Source: RGIG5612 sp963599255 (GTDB taxonomy: Bacteria > Bacillota > Clostridia > Lachnospirales > Lachnospiraceae). From it: a stretch of DNA of 64,000 nucleotides. The notes under the pieces are model-generated. The model made no database searches, had not been told where the DNA came from, and worked only from the letters and a program-made list of their open reading frames with translations. Shown here one piece after another: positions 1 to 6,354 of this stretch; the first letter of the stretch is position 1, and every line of letters begins with the position of its first letter. The translations under genes were made by a program, and so were the position numbers. The stretch lies in the NCBI GenBank assembly GCA_963599255.1, contig CAVBWS010000007.1, forward strand, positions 5,879-69,878. The letters run 5' to 3'.

Positions 1-1
1 G

Positions 2-70
2 GTTTGCGCCATAGGTTCCTTGTATATGGTGGGAGACATTAAGTCTTATTATAAATCTACATATGTGTAA
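2..70 (+). CDS. folC: Folylpolyglutamate synthase, C-terminal tip (partial)
   Basis: An open frame enters from the left edge and stops after 22 codons. Its residues include GSLYMVGDI followed by KSYYK, the usual end of the Mur-ligase-like folylpolyglutamate/dihydrofolate synthase, which adds glutamates to folates in the cytoplasm. Only the last beta-strand/helix of the C-terminal domain is visible, so no catalytic residue can be checked. The gene converges with gdhA. The call rests on this short but characteristic motif. Confidence 0.6.
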   Translation, partial: VCAIGSLYMVGDIKSYYKSTYV

Positions 71-184
71 TCGTTGCTGTATAATGTCTGTTCAGCAGCT
101 GATGATTGTTACAAGTCAGTCCTGATTGGCGCAGGAATGATGCCGACAGGTTGATTTGTTCTGTAATATTATATAATTATACAA

Positions 185-223
185 AAGGGGATTCATGACA
201 CTTAGGTGTTATGCAATCCCCTT
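185..223. terminator. Perfect-stem hairpin between folC and gdhA
   Basis: A 17-bp stem with one G-T wobble: AAGGGGATT pairs with AATCCCCTT and CATGACAC with GTGTTATG, with loop TTAG and one bulged C. Read on the minus strand it is followed by TTGTATAATTATA, so it could end gdhA transcription. On the plus strand the tail is only AT-rich, so folC termination is less certain. Confidence 0.55.
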
Positions 224-245
224 ATAAGCAATATTACGACAAAAT

Positions 246-306
246 AGAGGCTTCCCCTGTCGAGGTAACGGGAAACCGTTCCTCTTAATACAGGCGGGAA
301 GCCCCT
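246..306 (-). terminator. Compound hairpin downstream of gdhA
   Basis: The outer stem pairs AGAGGCTTCCC with GGGAAGCCCCT with one mismatch. Inside it GAGG/CCTC and AACGG/CCGTT close on a GAAA loop. On the minus strand it is followed by a short T-rich stretch (CTATTTTGTCG). A smaller perfect hairpin (CTACTG/CAGTAG) overlaps its edge at 305-320. Together these make up nearly all of the folC-gdhA gap. Most likely the gdhA terminator; a small structured RNA cannot be excluded. Confidence 0.5.
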
Positions 307-324
307 ACTGGTTTCAGTAGTAAT

Positions 325-362
325 ACAAAAACAAAATCCTGTCAGGCAGAAATTTGTTTTGT
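325..362 (-). terminator. AT-rich hairpin directly after gdhA stop
   Basis: AAAACAAA pairs with TTTGTTTT around an inner CTG/CAG stem, beginning about 20 bases after the gdhA stop. The descending arm on the minus strand is itself T-rich, as in intrinsic terminators. It stacks with two further hairpins downstream. Confidence 0.4.
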
Positions 363-380
363 CATTTGCTCAATAGAATC

Positions 381-1730
381 TTAGTATGTGATTCCCTGCC
401 ACAGCATAGCATCAGCAACCTTAAGGAATCCTGCAATATTAGCACCTGCAGCATAATTGCCAGGCATACCTGCTTCTTCAGCAGCGCTTTCACATGACTT
501 GAAGATGTTAACCATGATCTCATGAAGCTTAGCATCAACTTCCTCAGCGCTCCAGTAGATTCTCTCAGAGTTCTGAGTCATCTCAAGACCTGATGTAGCA
601 ACACCGCCTGCATTTGCAGCCTTAGCAGGTCCGAAGAGAACTCCGGCCTTCTGGAATGCAGCAATAGCTTCAGGTGTTGAAGGCATGTTAGCACCTTCAC
701 ATACACACTTAACACCGTTAGCAATAAGTGCATTTGCACATTCAAGATCGATGTCATTCTGTGTAGCGCATGGAAGAGCAATATCACACTTAATTGTCCA
801 TATGCCCTTATATCCTTCTGTGTATGTAGCCTGCGGATGTGATGCAACGTATTCTTTGATACGAGCACGCTTAACTTCCTTAAGCTCCTGAACGCAAGCG
901 ATATCAACTCCGTTAGGATCATAGATATATCCGTTAGAGTCGCACATAGCAACAACCTTGCCGCCTAATTCTGTAGCTTTCTTAGCTGCGTAGATGGCAA
1001 CATTTCCTGAACCTGAGATAACAACGATCTGATCCTTGAAGCTCTTGCCGTTAGCCTTAAGAACTTCGTTTGTGAAATAGCATAAGCCGTATCCAGTAGC
1101 TTCTGTACGGATAAGAGATCCGCCTGCGCCAACCTTCTTGCCTGTGAGAACGCCGGTGAATTCATTAGCAAGTCTCTTGTACTGTCCGAATAAATATCCG
1201 ACTTCACGTCCGCCTACACCGATATCACCTGCAGGTACGTCAGTGTCCGGACCAATGTGCTTAACAAGCTCTGTCATAAAGCTCTGGCAGAATGCCATAA
1301 CTTCACGGTCTGACTTGCCCTTAGGATCAAAGTCAGAACCGCCCTTGCCGCCGCCCATTGGAAGAGTAGTAAGGCTGTTCTTGAAGATCTGCTCGAATCC
1401 TAAGAATTTTAATACTGAAAGATTAACTGATGGGTGGAATCTGAGTCCGCCCTTGTAAGGTCCGATTGCTGAGTTGAACTGTACACGATAACCGCGGTTA
1501 ACCTGTACTTTACCATTATCATCTACCCATGGTACACGGAACATGATAACTCTCTCCGGTTCAACGATTCTCTCCATGAGTGATGCTGCCTCATACTCAG
1601 GATGTTTTTCAACGACTGGCTCAAGACTCTCGAAAACTTCTTCAACTGCCTGAAGAAACTCTTTTTCGTTAGCGCATCTTGAAGCAAGATCGTCATAAAC
1701 TCTTTTTAAATATGAATTTGTTAATGCCAT
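381..1730 (-). CDS. gdhA: NADP-type glutamate dehydrogenase
   Basis: Catalyses reversible reductive amination of 2-oxoglutarate with ammonia to glutamate in the cytoplasm; the 449-residue length matches the hexameric small GDH family. Visible motifs are the substrate lysine in PYKGGLRF (K93), the catalytic lysine in PMGGGKGG (K129), the PAGDIGVGG aspartate near 169, and a Rossmann fingerprint SGSGNVA near 240. The ATG is preceded by a strong GGAAGGAG site. It stands alone, divergent from plsX, with its own promoter and a cluster of hairpins after the stop. The family assignment is secure; NADP preference is inferred from overall resemblance. Confidence 0.97.
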   Translation of the reverse strand: MALTNSYLKRVYDDLASRCANEKEFLQAVEEVFESLEPVVEKHPEYEAASLMERIVEPERVIMFRVPWVDDNGKVQVNRGYRVQFNSAIGPYKGGLRFHPSVNLSVLKFLGFEQIFKNSLTTLPMGGGKGGSDFDPKGKSDREVMAFCQSFMTELVKHIGPDTDVPAGDIGVGGREVGYLFGQYKRLANEFTGVLTGKKVGAGGSLIRTEATGYGLCYFTNEVLKANGKSFKDQIVVISGSGNVAIYAAKKATELGGKVVAMCDSNGYIYDPNGVDIACVQELKEVKRARIKEYVASHPQATYTEGYKGIWTIKCDIALPCATQNDIDLECANALIANGVKCVCEGANMPSTPEAIAAFQKAGVLFGPAKAANAGGVATSGLEMTQNSERIYWSAEEVDAKLHEIMVNIFKSCESAAEEAGMPGNYAAGANIAGFLKVADAMLWQGITY

Positions 1731-1782
1731 ATTTGCTCCTTCCGTTTTAGTGCTTTAAAGCGATATAAGTTTTTTGGTTATA

Positions 1783-1811
1783 ATTTTATATTCATATATG
1801 AAGTATTGCAA
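1783..1811 (-). promoter_or_regulatory. Promoter of gdhA
   Basis: On the minus strand TTGCAA is followed after 17 bases by TAAAAT, leading into a 5' leader of about 45-50 bases before the gdhA ATG. Vegetative sigma-type promoter by sequence only. Confidence 0.5.
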
Positions 1812-1858
1812 GAATAAAATTGACAGAATTTTCAAAAAAATGCCAAAAAAATTCTGCG

Positions 1859-1887
1859 TTGCAAAAAAAAAACGATTTTGCTATAAT
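1859..1887 (+). promoter_or_regulatory. Promoter of the plsX-rnc-atp-smc run
   Basis: TTGCAA, a 17-base spacer and a perfect TATAAT. A start near 1894 would give a leader of almost 200 bases before plsX. The leader carries repeated TGCATAAA/TTTTATGCA blocks (about 1992-2032) that can pair with 9 bases, and no convincing gene. The rest of the 1731-2090 gap holds only this promoter and the divergent gdhA promoter. Confidence 0.6.
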
Positions 1888-2090
1888 CACGGGCGTTTGG
1901 TGGTATTAACAGCGTGGTTTATTCCATGTTGTTTTTGCTATATAGAGAAATATGTGCCAAGCAATGGTCGCCTGCGGCAAAAGATGATTTTGCATAAACA
2001 TGTATTTTATGCAGTAAGATACATTGCATAAAATAACAGATGCAATAGTAAAACTATTAGTACAGTATTTGTTACAGGAGGGGGATTATA

Positions 2091-3092
2091 TTGGAAAATG
2101 AAAAAGTTATTGTAGCCATAGATGCCATGGGCGGCGATTATGCACCGGCCGAACAGGTTAAGGGTGCGGTGGAAGCCGTAAAACAGAGTAAGAATGTATT
2201 GGTGAAGTTATATGGCGACGAGGAGAAAATAAAGCAGGAATTATCCGCTTACATATATAATAAGGAACAGATAGAGATAATTCACTGTTCAAGCGTAATT
2301 GAAAATTGCGATGTTCCGACCGTAGCCATCAGATCCAAGAAGGATTCTTCTATGGTAATGGGACTTTATGCGTTGAAAAACGGTGAGGCCGATGCGTTTA
2401 TTTCCTGTGGCAACACAGGAGCGCTGTTAGTCGGCGGTCAGATAATTGTGGGAAGGATTAAGGGCATTGAGAGAGCCGGACTTGCATTTCTGGTGCCTTC
2501 TGTTAAGGGTCCTGTGCTTATTATGGACTGCGGAGCAAATGTAGACTGCAAGCCGGAGATGCTGCCGCAATTTGCAGTAATGGGTTCTATATATATGAAA
2601 TCTGTTCTGGGAATATCTGATCCAAGAGTCGGAATCATCAATAATGGCGAGGAAGAAACTAAAGGCAATCAGTTCGTCAAAGATTCATTTCCTTTATTAA
2701 AAGAAACACCTAATATCAATTTTACAGGAAGCGTCGAGACAAGAGGACTCACTGAAGGTGAGGTGGATGTGGCAGTATGCGACGGATTTGTTGGAAATAT
2801 TATCCTTAAGACTTATGAGGGTGTGGCAGCTACCATGCTGAAGGTGGTAAAGGATGCCATAATGTCCACTACAAAGGCCAAAATCGGTGGCATGCTGATC
2901 AAAAATGACCTAAAAAAAGCCATGAAGCAGTTTTCCATCGATGAATATGGCGGAGCGCCGATGCTGGGATTAAGGGGTTTTGTGGTAAAACCTCACGGAA
3001 GCTCCAAGGCACCGGAGATTAAGAATGCAGTTCTTCAATGTGAAACGGCCATTCGCCAGAATGTAACAGGTAAGATAGCTGAAAGCCTATGA
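2091..3092 (+). CDS. plsX: Phosphate acyltransferase PlsX
   Basis: Converts acyl-ACP plus phosphate to acyl-phosphate, the donor for PlsY in phosphatidic acid synthesis; a peripheral membrane enzyme. The 333 residues begin with the family signature IDAMGGD (10-16) and contain NNGEEETKGN and DGFVGNIILKT. The start is TTG, placed by an excellent AGGAGGGGG site; the nearby ATG is out of frame. acpP and rnc follow, a common Firmicutes order, though rpmF, often just upstream, is absent. It is probably the first gene of the long transcript. Confidence 0.96.
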   Translation: MENEKVIVAIDAMGGDYAPAEQVKGAVEAVKQSKNVLVKLYGDEEKIKQELSAYIYNKEQIEIIHCSSVIENCDVPTVAIRSKKDSSMVMGLYALKNGEADAFISCGNTGALLVGGQIIVGRIKGIERAGLAFLVPSVKGPVLIMDCGANVDCKPEMLPQFAVMGSIYMKSVLGISDPRVGIINNGEEETKGNQFVKDSFPLLKETPNINFTGSVETRGLTEGEVDVAVCDGFVGNIILKTYEGVAATMLKVVKDAIMSTTKAKIGGMLIKNDLKKAMKQFSIDEYGGAPMLGLRGFVVKPHGSSKAPEIKNAVLQCETAIRQNVTGKIAESL

Positions 3093-3105
3093 TAATGATA
3101 AATAT

Positions 3106-3151
3106 GCATCGCATTTGCCGGCATGACAAGAAGAAAATGCTATGGCGATGC
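3106..3151 (+). other. Hairpin in the plsX-acpP gap
   Basis: GCATCGC pairs perfectly with GCGATGC, with inner GCAT/ATGC pairing. There is no T-tract, so it looks like an intercistronic processing or stability hairpin rather than a terminator. Confidence 0.4.
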
Positions 3152-3204
3152 AGCTTGCATATGAGGAGATAAACAAGATCATTTAATTTAACAGGGGGTT
3201 TAAT

Positions 3205-3435
3205 ATGGAATTTGAAAAATTACAGAAGATTATAGCAGATGCACTTAATGTTGATCCGGCCAAGATAACAATGGATACAAAGTTTGTTGATGATCTGGGA
3301 GCGGATTCACTTGATCTGTTCCAGGTGATCATGGAAATAGAGAAACAGTTTGAGGTAACGATCGATGATATGCGCATTGAGAAGATCGTTACGGTTGCGG
3401 ATGCTGTAGAAGAAATAAAAAATACACTTAAATAA
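3205..3435 (+). CDS. acpP: Acyl carrier protein (plsX-linked)
   Basis: A 76-residue acidic four-helix carrier that holds growing acyl chains on phosphopantetheine. The attachment serine is in GADSLD (Ser35). A good AGGGGG ribosome site precedes the ATG. It lies between plsX and rnc, as in many Firmicutes. A second, different ACP heads the fab operon at 29362, so this copy may serve PlsX and phospholipid synthesis, while the other serves elongation; that division is inference only. Confidence 0.96.
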   Translation: MEFEKLQKIIADALNVDPAKITMDTKFVDDLGADSLDLFQVIMEIEKQFEVTIDDMRIEKIVTVADAVEEIKNTLK

Positions 3436-3469
3436 ATGAGCATGAAATAGTTTGGAAGATTAATGCATT

Positions 3470-4189
3470 ATGAAAAATATAGAAGAACTTCAAAAAATTA
3501 TAAATTATGAATTTAATGATAAAGAACTTCTCTTGCAGGCATTAACACACAGCTCTTTTATAAACGAAAACAAAAAAGCCGATAATCTTATTCAGGATAA
3601 TGAACGATTGGAATTCTTCGGAGATGCCATCATTGAATTTTATGTAAGTGAGTATCTTTTTAAGAACTATGCTGATAATCCGGAAGGGGATCTGACTAAA
3701 CTGAGAGCTTCGCTTGTGTGTGAGAAGAGTCTTGCCCTTTGCAGCAAGCAGATCCATCTTGGGGAATATCTTCAGATGGGCAAAGGAGAGGAATCTTCCG
3801 GAGGAAGAGAACGCGCATCTATTACATCTGATGCTTTTGAGGCACTTACTGCAGCCATCTATCTTGATTCAGGCAGAGAAGCAGCAGAGAATTTTATATA
3901 TGAATACCTTCTTAAGACACTGAAAAACAAGGTACTGTTTTATGATGCCAAGACAAGGCTCCAGGAAATGGTACAAAAAAATGGACCTTGTACTCTCAGA
4001 TATGAGATTATTTCCGAGGACGGACCAAGTCATAACAAGGTATTTGTGACTGCAGCTTTTCTTAACGACGTTGAGATCGGAAGGGGCGTGGGAAAATCAA
4101 AAAAAGAATCCCAGCAGGATGCAGCAGTGCATGCAATTGACAAGATCATAAGTGATAATTCAAAGTCAAAGGATAGGCAGGAAAAATGA
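3470..4189 (+). CDS. rnc: Ribonuclease III
   Basis: Dimeric double-strand-specific endonuclease for rRNA precursor and mRNA processing. The 239 residues hold the signature NERLEFFGD (44-52), a second acidic site in TSDAFEALTAAIYLD near 120, and a C-terminal dsRNA-binding domain (about 158-231, starting at TRLQEMVQK). It overlaps the start of atpB by four bases (ATGA type), so the ATP synthase operon is translationally coupled to rnc. Usually rnc is followed by smc; here a whole atp operon lies between them. Confidence 0.97.
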   Translation: MKNIEELQKIINYEFNDKELLLQALTHSSFINENKKADNLIQDNERLEFFGDAIIEFYVSEYLFKNYADNPEGDLTKLRASLVCEKSLALCSKQIHLGEYLQMGKGEESSGGRERASITSDAFEALTAAIYLDSGREAAENFIYEYLLKTLKNKVLFYDAKTRLQEMVQKNGPCTLRYEIISEDGPSHNKVFVTAAFLNDVEIGRGVGKSKKESQQDAAVHAIDKIISDNSKSKDRQEK

Positions 4190-5037
4190 GTAAAAAAACA
4201 AAAATCAAATCAATAATTATTTTTGCAGCGATTATTGCAGTGATTATTATTTGTTTGTGCTTTGTGAAAACCAAAACGGGTGAAACAGAATCCATACAGG
4301 TAGCAATGAGGGATGCTGTTTTGCACGAAACCAAAAAGGTTGATTTTTTAGGCATGCAAGTTAATCCTGGGTTAATTTCTGCGTATTGTGTAACAGCCAT
4401 GTTCTTAATATTCGGACTGTTTGTAAGATTTGTGGCAGTTCCGAGATTTAAGAAGATCCCTGGCAAATTCCAGATGATGCTTGAAACAGTTGTGGGACTC
4501 TTCGACAATATGGCCAAGACCAACAGCCCGCGTATGAATTCATTTCTGGGTGCGTATATATTCATGGCAGGTGCATATATATTCGTCGGAACAATATTTG
4601 AGCTGTTTGGTTTCCAGGTTATGACCACAACAGGAGAATCCACCAGCTTGCCGGCGCCCCTGGCAGACATAAACGGCGCAATTGTCATGGGATGTCTGTC
4701 ATATCTTATTATCATGTCCGGAGGCGTTATTGCCAATAAATTCAAAGGTCTTGGTAAGACCCTTAAGGACTTCTCACTTCCGATTTCAATGAGCTTCCGA
4801 CTCTTCGGTGCATTATTATCAGGAGCACTTGTAACAGAACTTGTTTATTATTATCCGCTTACAAGATACGGTTTTCCGATTATCGTAGGAGTTCTGTTCA
4901 CGCTGCTTCATGCATTGATCCAGGCGTATGTTCTTACAACGCTTACATCTGTATTCTATGGTGAGGTATCCGAGAAGGCACCAAAGGCACCAAAGCAGCC
5001 AAAGATACATAAGTCAAGAGTAAAGGCTGGCGCGTGA
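4186..5037 (+). CDS. atpB: ATP synthase Fo subunit a
   Basis: Membrane stator subunit that forms the ion half-channels facing the c-ring. The 283 residues hold an N-terminal membrane segment (about 8-26) and several more helices. The essential arginine is in SMSFRLFGALLSG (R205) and the partner glutamine in HALIQAYVLTTL (Q246). The tail is very basic (KAPKAPKQPK onward). The start overlaps the rnc stop. It is separated from atpE by 366 bases, mainly a structured repeat, which is unusually far for neighbouring Fo genes. Confidence 0.95.
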   Translation: MSKKTKIKSIIIFAAIIAVIIICLCFVKTKTGETESIQVAMRDAVLHETKKVDFLGMQVNPGLISAYCVTAMFLIFGLFVRFVAVPRFKKIPGKFQMMLETVVGLFDNMAKTNSPRMNSFLGAYIFMAGAYIFVGTIFELFGFQVMTTTGESTSLPAPLADINGAIVMGCLSYLIIMSGGVIANKFKGLGKTLKDFSLPISMSFRLFGALLSGALVTELVYYYPLTRYGFPIIVGVLFTLLHALIQAYVLTTLTSVFYGEVSEKAPKAPKQPKIHKSRVKAGA

Positions 5038-5071
5038 TCAACTTTTTCCAAAATCATGGAGCAGCCGCCGC

Positions 5072-5327
5072 GTACCGGGACGGCGCAGTCACTGCCTAAG
5101 ATGTTGATAAAAGTTGATTGCTGCGCACATTGTGCTCTCGCAATCAAACCTGCAATTCGCAATCCGAGCTATCACTCTACTTGCACATGCAGGTTAGCCT
5201 GTCCGATAAATCCGAATTCGCTCATGCAAGCTCGGCTCACTCGGATCTGTCGTCCAGGACTTTTATCGCACATCAGCGAAGGCGATTTCGAGCAGTGAAC
5301 TGCACGCCGAGGTTCACGGACGCGGCA
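5072..5327 (-). repeat. Structured GC-rich repeat, copy 1 (long form)
   Basis: Inverse orientation to copies 2 and 3 and antisense to the atp operon. On the minus strand it shares a 20-base identity ending CTCGGCGTGCAG with copy 2, and the right arm CTGCGCCGTCCCGG with both others. Module A (5149-5193) forms a nested hairpin closed by CCTGCA/TGCAGG. Module H2 (5114-5147) pairs TTGATTGC with GCAATCAA around GCAC/GTGC. A third hairpin (about 5195-5263) includes ATCCGA/TCGGAT. The B-arms (5284-5320 and 5073-5096) are separated by the other modules. Open frames across it are not convincing proteins. Apart from this element and the atpE leader, the atpB-atpE gap is empty. Confidence 0.75.
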
Positions 5328-5376
5328 GCTGCTAATGAATTAACAGATCGATAAAGTATATTACTTAATTAAAAAA

Positions 5377-5394
5377 TGCCATTTTGGCAGGAGG
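5377..5394 (+). promoter_or_regulatory. Small hairpin abutting the atpE ribosome site
   Basis: TGCCA-TTT-TGGCA forms a tight stem whose last base is the first base of the AGGAGG ribosome site of atpE. It could tune c-subunit translation, which must exceed that of other subunits, or protect a processed 5' end. Inference from position only. Confidence 0.35.
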
Positions 5395-5403
5395 TTATTA
5401 ACA

Positions 5404-5838
5404 ATGAATAAGTATCTTAAAATTATAGTTATTGCACTTGCACTGGTAATCGTGGGAACAGGCATTTCTATTCCTGTTATTGCATCTGCGTCACAGCCGG
5501 CACCGATAGAGGATGCTGCTTCAGACGCTATGGTTGGTGCAGAGGGACAGTTAGATGCAGATGATATGGATTCTGCAGATGATGATGCAGTTTCTATAAC
5601 AGCTGAAGCCCAGACTAAGAGCAATAAAGCCATAGGCGCTGCTATTGTTGTAGGTCTTGCTGCAGCTGCCGGTGCTATCGCGATGGGTATTGCTATTGCC
5701 AAGTCTGTTGAGGGTGTATCACGTCAGCCGGAGGCAAGCGGCAAGATTCAGACCATGCTGATGCTTGGACTTGTATTTATCGAAACAGCTATTATTTATG
5801 CATTAATCGTAGCAATTTTGGTTATCTTTGTATTATAA
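5404..5838 (+). CDS. atpE: ATP synthase Fo subunit c with N-terminal extension
   Basis: Proteolipid of the rotor ring. The core (about 75-144) has two transmembrane helices, the RQP loop (107-109) and the ion-carrying glutamate in GLVFIETAIIY (E127). Usual c subunits have 70-90 residues; this has 144. The extra part has a hydrophobic stretch (about 6-26) ending in a signal-peptidase-like ASAS, then about 40 acidic residues (EDAASDAM, DADDMDSADDD). The position equivalent to the sodium-binding glutamine of Na+ rings appears to be Met94, which argues for protons, although E-T and Tyr132 resemble Na+ types. The AGGAGG site and ATG are clear. The leader may be cleaved; that is inference. Confidence 0.93.
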   Translation: MNKYLKIIVIALALVIVGTGISIPVIASASQPAPIEDAASDAMVGAEGQLDADDMDSADDDAVSITAEAQTKSNKAIGAAIVVGLAAAAGAIAMGIAIAKSVEGVSRQPEASGKIQTMLMLGLVFIETAIIYALIVAILVIFVL

Positions 5839-5856
5839 GTGGAGGTGTAGAGTTCA

Positions 5857-6354
5857 ATGAACGGAGTGCCACTGAATATTGATTTTCAGCAGATTCTTCT
5901 TCACCTACTGAATGTAGCTATATTATTTGCTATCTTATATTTTCTGCTATATAAACCAGTAAAAAACTTTATCGATAAACGTAAGCAGGAATATAAGGAT
6001 ATCGATGATGCAACTAATAGTAAAATGAAGGAAGCTGAGGATTTAAAAGAGGCTTATGATGCAAAATTGAAGCAGGCTGATGATGAAATAAAGACTATGA
6101 AATCAGAAGCTGCGAAGGCTATGAATGACAGAGCTATTGCAAGCGAGCAGAAGGCGAAGGAAGAATCAGCACAGATCATTGCCAGAGCAAAATCTCAGGC
6201 CGAAAGCGAGAAGAGAATGATTATCGAACAGGCACATGATCAGGTAACAGATATTGCTTCAGAGGCTGCGAGAAAAGTCTTATTTAAGGATTCATCAGCT
6301 GCATTTGACAGTTTCCTTAAAACTGTAGAGGATGAAGAGAAAGATGGAAACTAA
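5857..6354 (+). CDS. atpF: ATP synthase Fo subunit b
   Basis: Peripheral stalk subunit. The 165 residues have one N-terminal membrane helix (about 13-31) followed by a long charged helix (roughly 35-150) typical of the b-dimer coiled coil, with a family-like end (ASEAARKVLF). It follows atpE by 18 bases with a GGAGG site. Its 3' end overlaps the next gene. In ordinary operons atpH (delta) follows; here the next gene starts with delta-like sequence already fused to alpha. Confidence 0.95.
   Translation: MNGVPLNIDFQQILLHLLNVAILFAILYFLLYKPVKNFIDKRKQEYKDIDDATNSKMKEAEDLKEAYDAKLKQADDEIKTMKSEAAKAMNDRAIASEQKAKEESAQIIARAKSQAESEKRMIIEQAHDQVTDIASEAARKVLFKDSSAAFDSFLKTVEDEEKDGN

Noticed and set aside
1774..2031. 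85-codon open frame between gdhA and plsX
   Set aside because: Spans both promoters and the plsX leader, has no ribosome site and no family resemblance; treated as a chance frame.
2058..2076. Possible FapR operator (TTAGTAC half-site) before plsX
   Set aside because: Only one half matches the Bacillus 17-bp dyad; no FapR gene in the window.
5056..5354. Overlapping open frames in repeat copy 1, similar peptide strings to a frame in copy 2
   Set aside because: Similarity follows from DNA repeat identity; hairpin covariation explains it better than coding, and there is no ribosome site.
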